NCBI GenBank assembly: GCA_937967285.1
Contig: CALBSU010000639.1
Coordinates: 1 to 8,914 of the forward strand
DNA from: an uncultured Acidobacteriota bacterium
Lineage (GTDB): Bacteria > Acidobacteriota > Blastocatellia > RBC074
Direction of reading: 5' to 3'
Length of the DNA stretch: 8,914 nucleotides
Shown piece by piece: positions 1 to 8,027 of the stretch (positions are counted from its first letter, which is position 1; each line of letters begins with the position of its first letter). The notes beneath the pieces were generated by a model. It was not told the DNA's origin and made no database searches. It saw only the letters and a list, made by a program, of their open reading frames with translations. Position numbers and translations under genes: made by a program.

Positions 1-443
<443 letters not shown>

Positions 444-490
444 GTTATGGAGAGAATTGCTATACTGAAGTAATTGTTTAGCCTTTGAGA

Positions 491-644
<154 letters not shown>

Positions 645-700
645 ATAATTTCGCAACAGGGCTGAGCAGTTACAGTCTGCCTTGAGTTCTCCCGATCGTA

Positions 701-1813
<1,113 letters not shown>

Positions 1814-1824
1814 ATTTAAAGGAT

Positions 1825-1829
1825 CTCCT
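1825..1829 (-). promoter_or_regulatory. Ribosome binding site of the phosphatase-like gene
   Basis: The - strand reads AGGAG here, 11 nt before the ATG at 1813. It is 17 nt from the alternative ATG two codons downstream, so it favours the upstream start. Confidence 0.6.
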
Positions 1830-1847
1830 GAAGCTAGGCTGACTCAT

Positions 1848-1875
1848 TTTATAGGTTCAGGGAAGCGCCGGCCAA
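1848..1875 (-). promoter_or_regulatory. Candidate sigma70-type promoter for the phosphatase-like gene
   Basis: On the - strand TTGGCC (complement of 1870-1875) is followed after 16 nt by TATAAA (complement of 1848-1853). These match the -35 consensus at 4 of 6 and the -10 consensus at 5 of 6. Transcription would start near 1841 and leave a leader of about 28 nt carrying the AGGAG site. No comparably good promoter for the divergent + strand gene at 2004 could be found in 1814-2003. That stretch holds only AT-rich words (TTTAAT near 1910, TATAGT at 1926-1931) without a convincing -35 partner. This is a sequence match only. Confidence 0.4.
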
Positions 1876-1990
1876 ATTATTTTCGTTTTCCGGTGATTCT
1901 TCGCAAAGATTTAATATCGACTGTTTATAGTGCCTGCGGTGCCGCACATAACCTGCATAAAAATCGATTCAGATCGAGCACCCTCTGATC

Positions 1991-1996
1991 AAGGAG
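1991..1996 (+). promoter_or_regulatory. Ribosome binding site that fixes a GTG start
   Basis: AAGGAG lies 7 nt before the GTG at 2004. No in-frame ATG lies nearby that would give a signal peptide, so this site decides the non-ATG start of the large secreted protein. Confidence 0.75.
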
Positions 1997-2003
1997 ATTA
2001 ATC

Positions 2004-5000
2004 GTGACCAAAAACCTCACTAAATGGTTTGTTTTCGTGTGTTTACTTGTCATCGCGTTGAGCGCCCTCTGGAGTATTTCAATTCCGATAGCCGAGGCAG
2101 TACGGGGACGGCACGGATCCGTAATCCGGGTGCAATCGCAGCCCGTAACCTCTGTCGATCTCTCAACTTATGTAAGGATCGGGAGGTATGATCTGCCTGA
2201 GCCGACACGGACGGCGCATCCGCCCAACAATCTCCTTGCTCAGGAAGCCTCGGCGGTAACCTACAACTGGGACACCGACTCACTGTTTGTGGTCGGTGAT
2301 GGTGGCACTGCGGTCACTCAGGTCACGAAGACCGGACAACTGATCGATACGATGACCCTGGCGCCCGGATCCAGCCCTCAGGGAACGGAATTTTACGATC
2401 CGGAAGGTGTTACATATGTAGGGAACGGCAAATTCGTTCTGATCGAGGAGAGGGATCGGCAGGCCAGCTTGTTCACATATGTGCCCGGCGCGATTCTGAA
2501 CAGAAGCGATGTTCAAACCGTCAAACTCGGCACGACGACCGGAAACATCGGTTTCGAAGGGCTCTCTTACGATCCGCTGACCGGCGGGTATATTTTCGTC
2601 AAGGAGCTTGATCCTCTATCCGTCTTCCAGACGGGAATCGATTTTGCAGCGGGAACTGCGACCAACGGCTCGCCGACGGCGACCGGGTCGACCGATCTGT
2701 TCAATCCGGCGTTGGCGAACCTGGAGGATTTCAGCGACGTTTTCGCGCTGTCGAACCTGCCTTCACTGAACGGGCAGCCGGATTACAGCCATCTGATCAT
2801 TTTGAGCCAGGAATCGGGTCAGATCATTAATATCGACCGAACCGGAAATGTTTTCAGCAGACTGACGATTGTCGCGGACCAGGGAAATCCTTTGCCCGTC
2901 GCCGAGCAGACTCACGAAGGTCTGACGATGGACCGTGACGGCAACCTCTATGTTGTCAGCGAGAACGGCGGAGGCGACAGCGATCACCCTCAACTCTGGG
3001 TCTTCGCGCCATCGACAGCTCCGAATCTGCCGCCGAGCGCAATCACACTGACCAATGCCGTTTCTTCGCTTCCCGAGAATACTAGCACGTCGTCGCCGGT
3101 AAGACTGGCTACGATCATCGTCGCCGATGACGGCCTGGGTCGCAACAATCTGACCGTTTCCGGCACGGATGCGAATGCTTTTCAGATCATCGGCACATCG
3201 TTGTATCTGAAGGCAGGCGTTTCTTTGAGTTCCATCACGAAGCCGACATACAGGGTCGATGTCAATGTCGACGACCCGGGTGCGGGCAGCGCGCCGGATG
3301 CGACCACCGGATATACCCTCACGATCACGGGCTCAACGACGGGAGGAAGCGCATCGCTGATCATCTCTGAGGTGGCGCCGTGGTCGAGCGGAAACAGCGA
3401 TGCATCGCTGCGCGTCGACTGGTTCGAGGTGACAAATATCGGCACAGCGACAGCGAATATCGCCGGCTGGAAGGTGGACGACGACTCGCGCAACTTCAAC
3501 AATGCAGTGAACCTGAATGGCGTCACCACGATAGCGCCGGGCGAGTCTGTGATCTTCCTCGAGACAGCGGATCTGGCGGGTAAGAGCGCGGCGTTCAAGG
3601 CGCTCTGGTTCGGAGCCAATCCGCCGGCCGGTCTGCAGATCGGAAACTACAGCGGGTCGGGAATCGGTCTCAGCGCGGGAGGCGACCAGGTCAATCTCTT
3701 CGACAGCGCGGGAACATTGCAGTTGAGCGTAGCATTTGGCACTTCACCCGCCGGGCCCTTCCCTACCTTCGACAATGCGGCCGGACTGAACAATGCGACG
3801 ATTTCGCAGTTGAGCGCGGTCGGTGTCAACGGGGCCTTCGCCGCAGCGAACGACAGCTCCGAAATCGGTTCTCCGGGAACCATCGGCGCCTCGACGCTGA
3901 TCATCTCTGAGGTAGCGCCGTGGTCGAGCGGCAACAGCGATGCCTCGCTGCGCGTCGACTGGTTCGAGGTGACCAACATCGGCGCCTCGGCAGTGGACAT
4001 CACAGGCTGGAAGATGGATGACAGCTCAGCCAGTATCGGCAATGCGGTGGCATTGAACGGCATCACGACGATCGCCCCCGGCGAGTCTGTGATCTTCCTC
4101 GAGACCACGGATCTGGCGGGCAAGAGCGCGGCATTCAGGACGCTCTGGTTCGGAGCCAATCCGCCGGCCGGTCTGCAGATCGGAAGCTACAGCGGGGCGG
4201 GAGTCGGTCTGAGCACCGGAGGCGATCAAGTCAATCTGTTTGACGCCGCCGGAACCGTTCAGGCGAGCGTGACATTCGAGGCGTCGCCCGGTGGTCCTTT
4301 TCCGACCTTCGACAACGCGGTCGGATTGAACAACGCGACGATCTCGCAGTTGAGCGCGGTCGGCGTCAACGGGGCCTTCGCCGCGGCGAACGACAGCGCC
4401 GAAATCGGTTCTCCGGGGACCATCGCCGGTGTGTCGCTGATTATTTCGGAGGTGGCGCCGTGGTCGAGCGGAAACAGCGATCCCAGCCTGGGCGTTGACT
4501 GGTTCGAGGTGACCAACATCGGCAAGGCCGCGGCGGATATTGTCGGCTGGAAGATGGATGACAGCTCGAAGAATATCAATAACGCCGTGGCGCTGAACGG
4601 CATCACGACGATCGCTCCGGGCGAGTCTGTGATCTTCCTCGAGACCTCGGACCTTGCGGGCAAGAGCGCGGCATTCAGGACGCTCTGGTTCGGAGCCAAT
4701 CCGCCGGCCGGTCTGCAGATCGGAAGCTACAGCGGATCGGGAGTCGGTCTGAGCACCGGAGGCGATCAGGTCAATCTGTTCGACGCCGCCGGAACCGTTC
4801 AGGCGAGCGTGATATTCGAGGCGTCGCCCGGTGGTCCTTTCCCGACATTCGACAATGCGGTCGGACTGAACAACGCAACGATTTCGCAGTTGAGCGCAGT
4901 CGGCGTCAACGGGGCGTTCGCCGCGGCGAACGACAGCGCCGAAATCGGTTCTCCGGGGACTATCGGCGACGGGTCGTCAACGCCGATTGTCAACATTCAG

Positions 5001-6113
5001 GCGACCGATGCCGACGCGGCGGAGACGGGGAACAACACCGGCACCTTCCGCATCACTCGCACCGGCGCCACCGTCGGACCACTGATCGTCAGTTACACTG
5101 TCGCAACCGGTCCGGGTCAGGCGACGGCCGGCGATTACACTCCGACGCTCACAGGTGCGGCAACGATTCCTTCCGGACAGACGTTTGTCGATATTACGAT
5201 CACTCCGGTCAAGGACAATCTGGTTGAGGGGGATGAAACGCTGACCCTCACGCTGGGAGATACCGGCAGTTATGATGTCGGCCCGAACAGAACCGCGACC
5301 ATTACCATCGTCGATGCCCTGACTCAAACGATCAGCTTCGCTCAGCCGGCGAACAGGACTTATGGCGATGCGCCTTTCATGCCGGCGGCCACTGCAAGTT
5401 CCGGTCTTCCCGTGTCATTCGCGGCGAGCGGCAACTGCACGGTAAATGGAGCGGTAGTTACGTTCACCGGAGCCGGAAGCTGCACGATCATCGCTTCCCA
5501 GCCGGGAAATGCCGACTACAGTCCGGCTCCTGATGTAATGCGGACCTTCACGATCGCGCGTGCAGTCACGACGACCGCGATCACAGCCGATCTGCCGGAT
5601 CCATCGATAGTTGGAGAGCAGGTGACCGTCAATTATCTCGTCGCTGCCGTCGCTTCGGGCATCGGTACGCCGACGGGAACGGTCACTGTGACTGACGGAG
5701 TCGATTCCTGCTCAGGCACCGTTGCGGCTGGAAGTTGTGTGTTGACCCTGACAAGGGCCGGTACAAGATCCTTGCAAGCCGTGTATGCAGGTGACACTAA
5801 CTTCGATGCCAGCACTTCGTCCGTCGAACCGCATCAGGTCCGCAGCAAGGTCGTCATCGACGAGGTTTATCCTGCTTTCGCTCATCCGGGTACACGGATC
5901 AGGCTGAATATTATCGGCAACGGTTTCGCCCCGCAGTCGAGAATCAGTATTGAAGGCCTGGGGCTTACTATCCTGACGAGGTACATATCCAGCACCAGAC
6001 TGACGGCGACCGTCATCGTCTCCGCGGATGCATTCAGGTCCGTCCGCGATGTCACGGTCACCAATCCTGACGGGGGATCGGCGACCGCGCCGGCCGCTTT
6101 CGTGATCAGATAA
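2004..6113 (+). CDS. Large secreted modular protein: SdiA-regulated/phytase-like propeller plus lamin-tail, Calx-beta and Ig-like domains
   Basis: The product has 1369 residues and starts at GTG. Residues 1-32 are a Sec signal peptide (cleavage likely after I-A-E-A). Residues about 50-337 resemble the SdiA-regulated family, a beta-propeller related to phytase-like esterases. Its EG-type blade motifs recur at E81, E134, E185, E241 and E305, with E148-E149-R150-D151 and a closing HPQLWVFAPS. Residues about 342-443 are cadherin-like (LPENT, DDGLG, DANAF, YRVDVNVDD). Residues 451-990 are three tandem lamin-tail domains (LIISEVAPWSSGNSD, VDWFEVTNIG, GWK-D). Residues about 994-1104 are a Calx-beta domain (AGDYTP, IPSGQT, DNLVEGDETLTLTL). 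Residues about 1108-1186 are an MBG-like domain with C1145 and C1160. Residues about 1188-1279 are a bacterial Ig-like repeat with C1236 and C1245. Residues 1281-1369 are an IPT/TIG domain (YPAFAHPGT, GNGF, VTNPDGGSATAPAAF). No LPXTG, PEP-CTERM or obvious type IX sorting tail is seen, so it is probably released or held by another partner. The propeller may be an esterase or phytase-like enzyme, with the rest acting as spacers or adhesion and calcium-binding modules. The domain calls come from motifs; the function is not established. Confidence 0.9.
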   Translation: MTKNLTKWFVFVCLLVIALSALWSISIPIAEAVRGRHGSVIRVQSQPVTSVDLSTYVRIGRYDLPEPTRTAHPPNNLLAQEASAVTYNWDTDSLFVVGDGGTAVTQVTKTGQLIDTMTLAPGSSPQGTEFYDPEGVTYVGNGKFVLIEERDRQASLFTYVPGAILNRSDVQTVKLGTTTGNIGFEGLSYDPLTGGYIFVKELDPLSVFQTGIDFAAGTATNGSPTATGSTDLFNPALANLEDFSDVFALSNLPSLNGQPDYSHLIILSQESGQIINIDRTGNVFSRLTIVADQGNPLPVAEQTHEGLTMDRDGNLYVVSENGGGDSDHPQLWVFAPSTAPNLPPSAITLTNAVSSLPENTSTSSPVRLATIIVADDGLGRNNLTVSGTDANAFQIIGTSLYLKAGVSLSSITKPTYRVDVNVDDPGAGSAPDATTGYTLTITGSTTGGSASLIISEVAPWSSGNSDASLRVDWFEVTNIGTATANIAGWKVDDDSRNFNNAVNLNGVTTIAPGESVIFLETADLAGKSAAFKALWFGANPPAGLQIGNYSGSGIGLSAGGDQVNLFDSAGTLQLSVAFGTSPAGPFPTFDNAAGLNNATISQLSAVGVNGAFAAANDSSEIGSPGTIGASTLIISEVAPWSSGNSDASLRVDWFEVTNIGASAVDITGWKMDDSSASIGNAVALNGITTIAPGESVIFLETTDLAGKSAAFRTLWFGANPPAGLQIGSYSGAGVGLSTGGDQVNLFDAAGTVQASVTFEASPGGPFPTFDNAVGLNNATISQLSAVGVNGAFAAANDSAEIGSPGTIAGVSLIISEVAPWSSGNSDPSLGVDWFEVTNIGKAAADIVGWKMDDSSKNINNAVALNGITTIAPGESVIFLETSDLAGKSAAFRTLWFGANPPAGLQIGSYSGSGVGLSTGGDQVNLFDAAGTVQASVIFEASPGGPFPTFDNAVGLNNATISQLSAVGVNGAFAAANDSAEIGSPGTIGDGSSTPIVNIQATDADAAETGNNTGTFRITRTGATVGPLIVSYTVATGPGQATAGDYTPTLTGAATIPSGQTFVDITITPVKDNLVEGDETLTLTLGDTGSYDVGPNRTATITIVDALTQTISFAQPANRTYGDAPFMPAATASSGLPVSFAASGNCTVNGAVVTFTGAGSCTIIASQPGNADYSPAPDVMRTFTIARAVTTTAITADLPDPSIVGEQVTVNYLVAAVASGIGTPTGTVTVTDGVDSCSGTVAAGSCVLTLTRAGTRSLQAVYAGDTNFDASTSSVEPHQVRSKVVIDEVYPAFAHPGTRIRLNIIGNGFAPQSRISIEGLGLTILTRYISSTRLTATVIVSADAFRSVRDVTVTNPDGGSATAPAAFVIR
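3354..3893 (+). repeat. Tandem 540-bp repeat, unit 1 (lamin-tail domain 1)
   Basis: This is the first of three head-to-tail units of exactly 180 codons (residues 451-630) within the large secreted protein gene. It starts at the codons for S-L-I-I-S-E-V-A-P. It is the most diverged of the three in its first and last thirds, for example KVDDDSRNFNNAVNLNGV where the others read KMDDSS. Its middle (about 3541-3660) is nearly identical to the other two units. Confidence 0.95.
3894..4433 (+). repeat. Tandem 540-bp repeat, unit 2 (lamin-tail domain 2)
   Basis: The second 180-codon unit covers residues 631-810. Over its 3' half it is nearly identical to unit 3. In 4201-4260 against 4741-4800 I count 2 differences in 60 bases, and 4 in the next 60, mostly at third codon positions. 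This suggests that units 2 and 3 arose from, or were homogenised after, the most recent duplication. Confidence 0.95.
4434..4973 (+). repeat. Tandem 540-bp repeat, unit 3 (lamin-tail domain 3)
   Basis: The third 180-codon unit covers residues 811-990 and ends where the Calx-beta domain begins. Its N-terminal segment differs from unit 2 by amino-acid changes (PSLGVDWFEV; GKAAADIVGW; SSKNINNAVALNG). Its C-terminal half differs from unit 2 mostly by silent changes. Confidence 0.95.
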
Positions 6114-6140
6114 CGGCGTATTTCAGACGGTACTGCCATT

Positions 6141-6194
6141 CGATCGCTGCGCGCATTAATCGAGTCTTTCTCATCCTGATGCGCGCAGCGATCG
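6141..6194 (+). terminator. Perfect 16-bp stem-loop after the large secreted protein gene
   Basis: cgatcgctgcgcgcat at 6141-6156 is exactly complementary to 6179-6194, around a 22-nt loop. It starts 28 nt after the TAA stop. The position and the GC-rich stem fit a transcript end or 3'-stabilising hairpin. No T-run follows the stem (the next bases are cgccgtcatt), so it is not a classical rho-independent terminator. It could equally be a copy of a dispersed palindromic repeat. Confidence 0.5.
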
Positions 6195-6277
6195 CGCCGT
6201 CATTGCTCGACCTGTGAAAACTAATTTTTCGGATCGGGCATTACATTTAACCAAAATAATCAGGATCGGGAATCAGC

Positions 6278-6886
6278 ATGCAGATTGCATCTGACTGGAA
6301 CACCCGCCAGTTTCGAATGATGGGGATTTTGCCGTTGCTTATCTTTTTGTATCGGCTGATCCAATACATTAGCGTCGGCACGCCGGATTGGATCATGTAC
6401 AACTGCCATCTTTCGACGCTGCTGCTGGCGGTGGCGATGTTCGCCGGCTGGAAACCGGGTATTCGCATAGCGATAATCTGGCTGATCATCGGACTGCCGA
6501 TGTGGCTGATAGACGCATGGGTGACGCAGGTCCTCTGGATAGCTTCGGTAGTTTCGCATCTCGGCGGGTTCCTGCTGGCGATCTATGCCATTCGCCAGGT
6601 CCGGGCGACAGGAAGAAGCTGGCAGCCCGCACTGGGCTGGTTTCTGTTCTGGCAGATGGTCACGCGTTACACGACCGCACCCGAACTCAATGTCAATGTC
6701 TCTCATATGCCCTATGAGTTCTGCAAGGAATGGTTTACGAGTTACTGGCAATTTTGGCCCGTCGGAGCGCTTGTTGCTGCGATCATGGTTTACGCTGTGG
6801 AATACGGGTTGGGAAGAGTATATCCATTGAATCACGCTGCCTCGGCAGAGCAAACGTGTGAACGCCAGGCAGTCGGGACGGTTTAA
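6278..6886 (+). CDS. Six-helix integral membrane protein of unknown function
   Basis: The product has 202 residues and I do not recognise its family. Hydrophobic segments lie at about 17-34, 38-58, 62-81, 85-105, 118-133 and 155-179. A basic, polar tail (180-202) ends in a C-terminal region with one Cys. Polar residues sit within or beside helices: N42 and H44 (YNCHLSTLLL), D79 (MWLIDAW) and H94 (SVVSHLGG). N138 and H143 lie in the long loop TTAPELNVNVSHMPYEFCKEW. Such a pattern could fit a small channel, transporter or membrane enzyme, but nothing decides between these. The ribosome site is weak (CGGGA-like bases about 8 nt before the ATG). The gene stands alone: 164 bp after the large secreted protein gene and 182 bp before pstS, in the same direction. 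A long antisense frame overlaps it but has no protein-like features. Confidence 0.75.
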   Translation: MQIASDWNTRQFRMMGILPLLIFLYRLIQYISVGTPDWIMYNCHLSTLLLAVAMFAGWKPGIRIAIIWLIIGLPMWLIDAWVTQVLWIASVVSHLGGFLLAIYAIRQVRATGRSWQPALGWFLFWQMVTRYTTAPELNVNVSHMPYEFCKEWFTSYWQFWPVGALVAAIMVYAVEYGLGRVYPLNHAASAEQTCERQAVGTV

Positions 6887-6968
6887 TATATTATGGCTTT
6901 TGGTTATATGCTCTCTGCACGCGAAAAGCCCGGAACAGTCGGAACCTCCAAAAAAATAATCAAAATCT

Positions 6969-7000
6969 TTACAGACATTTAACATCCGTAACTCATACTT
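6969..7000 (+). promoter_or_regulatory. Weak Pho-box-like / promoter region ahead of pstS
   Basis: In the 182-bp spacer before pstS the words TTTACA (6969-6974), TTTAACA (from 6979) and GTAAC (from 6988) recur with a spacing of about 10 bp. A CATACT / TATGTA-like -10 candidate follows at 6994-7005. Pho-regulator sites are direct repeats with about one helical turn between them, and pst operons are the standard Pho target, so the position is right. The match to any one published consensus is poor. The rest of the spacer shows no clear terminator for the upstream membrane-protein gene. Confidence 0.22.
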
Positions 7001-7056
7001 ATGTATCCAGAATCTGAAATAAGGCGATACCGCTCGGGTAAGGCTGCTCTTCAACC

Positions 7057-7062
7057 AGGAGG
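7057..7062 (+). promoter_or_regulatory. Strong ribosome binding site of pstS
   Basis: AGGAGG lies 6 nt before the ATG at 7069. It favours this start over the internal ATG at 7111, which would still leave the hydrophobic core and lipobox but has no comparable site. Confidence 0.75.
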
Positions 7063-7068
7063 CGGGAA

Positions 7069-8013
7069 ATGTGTGTTGATGGATATCGGAAATATCATCG
7101 GGCAGGTCATATGCTATTGGCTGTTGCGTTGCTTGTGATCGGAGTTAGCGGATGCAGCCGGACAGGCGTGCAGCACGTCGGCGCTCACGGGCGGACGGTG
7201 ATTCAGAACATCGGCTCCGACACGATGATCAATCTGGCACAGGCATGGGCAGAGGAGTATGCGCAGGTGGAGCCGGGAATTTCGGTTGAAGTCAGCGGCG
7301 GAGGGTCCGGCACCGGCGTCGCGGCGCTGATCAACGGTACTGCCGATATCGCCAATTGCAGCCGCCGCATGGAACCCGGCGAAATCTCCAAGATCCGGGA
7401 CGCGACCGGCAGGGATCCGGTGCTGCATATTGTGGGTTACGATGCGCTCGCCATCTTCGTCAATCATGCCAATCCGATGAATGAAATCACGATCGAACAG
7501 CTGGCCGCGATATACAGCGAAACAGGCACGGTGCATAACTGGTCCGACCTCGGCATAAACATACCGGGATGTCGAAACAATGAAATGATCCTTGTCAGCA
7601 GGCAGTCGAACTCCGGCACTTATCACTATTTCCGTGAAGCTATTCTGGGCAAGGGGATGGATTTCAAACTTGGCACGCTCGATCTGCACGGATCGAAGGA
7701 TGTGGTGGAGCTGGTCAGCCGCACTCCCTGCGCCATCGGCTACAGCGGCATGGGTTACGCCACCCCGCGCGTCAAAATGTTGCGGGTCGCCCGCAAGGCG
7801 GCCGCGACTGCGTTTGCGCCGAATGTCGAAAACACGCAGAAAGGTGATTATCCCATCTCGCGCCCGCTGTATATGTACACCCGCGGTGAGACCTCATCGG
7901 CTGTTAAAAGTTATATGAACTGGATTTTCACCGGAGCAGGGCAGCACATCATCCTCGCTTCAGGTTACGTCCCGCGCGGAAATGGGTCGGCCGGTACTGC
8001 TGCAAGCGAATAG
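7069..8013 (+). CDS. pstS: Phosphate-binding lipoprotein PstS
   Basis: The product has 314 residues. PstS is the extracytoplasmic phosphate receptor of the PstSCAB ABC importer. Residues 1-28 are a lipoprotein signal peptide with a basic start, a hydrophobic core from about 15 and the lipobox V-S-G-C, which puts the lipidated Cys at 29. Phosphate-site motifs typical of PstS are present: IGSDTM (S50, D51, T52), VEVSGGGSGTGVAAL (S80, G81, T82), a TADIANCSRRM segment (D93) and SRQSNSGTYHYF (R178, S182, G183, T184). A C-terminal lobe follows (RPLYMYTRG, a repeat of the Pst substrate-binding fold). The length is normal for the family. It is followed after 14 bp by pstC, so the two are almost certainly cotranscribed; pstA, pstB and phoU would be expected to the right. 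Lipid anchoring, rather than a free periplasmic protein as in E. coli, is the only notable variation. Phosphate-starvation control is likely from family knowledge but not proven here. Confidence 0.95.
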   Translation: MCVDGYRKYHRAGHMLLAVALLVIGVSGCSRTGVQHVGAHGRTVIQNIGSDTMINLAQAWAEEYAQVEPGISVEVSGGGSGTGVAALINGTADIANCSRRMEPGEISKIRDATGRDPVLHIVGYDALAIFVNHANPMNEITIEQLAAIYSETGTVHNWSDLGINIPGCRNNEMILVSRQSNSGTYHYFREAILGKGMDFKLGTLDLHGSKDVVELVSRTPCAIGYSGMGYATPRVKMLRVARKAAATAFAPNVENTQKGDYPISRPLYMYTRGETSSAVKSYMNWIFTGAGQHIILASGYVPRGNGSAGTAASE

Positions 8014-8018
8014 GGAGG
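8013..8018 (+). promoter_or_regulatory. Ribosome binding site supporting a TTG start for pstC
   Basis: GGGAGG overlaps the last base of the pstS stop codon and lies 9 nt before the TTG at 8028. The alternative ATG at 8052 has only a weak GGGA-like site, so the TTG start is preferred. Confidence 0.6.
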
Positions 8019-8027
8019 CACTACTCA

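Noticed and set aside
1936..1947. Small hairpin tgcggtgccgca upstream of the large secreted protein gene
   Set aside because: A 5-bp stem with a 2-base loop is too small to treat as a riboswitch or operator without conservation evidence.
3182..4996. Four similar - strand frames starting M-A-P-N-Q-S or M-L-T-I inside the lamin-tail region
   Set aside because: They resemble each other only because the underlying + strand DNA is a 540-bp tandem repeat with biased codons. They are complements of the real repeat units.
6260..7054. 264-codon - strand frame over the membrane-protein gene and the spacer before pstS
   Set aside because: The translation is rich in Arg, His, Gln and Pro with no hydrophobic core or motif. 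The + strand frame gives a well-formed six-helix protein in line with the neighbouring genes.
7114..7689. 191-codon - strand frame opposite pstS
   Set aside because: It is antisense to a textbook PstS. It has no recognisable motif.
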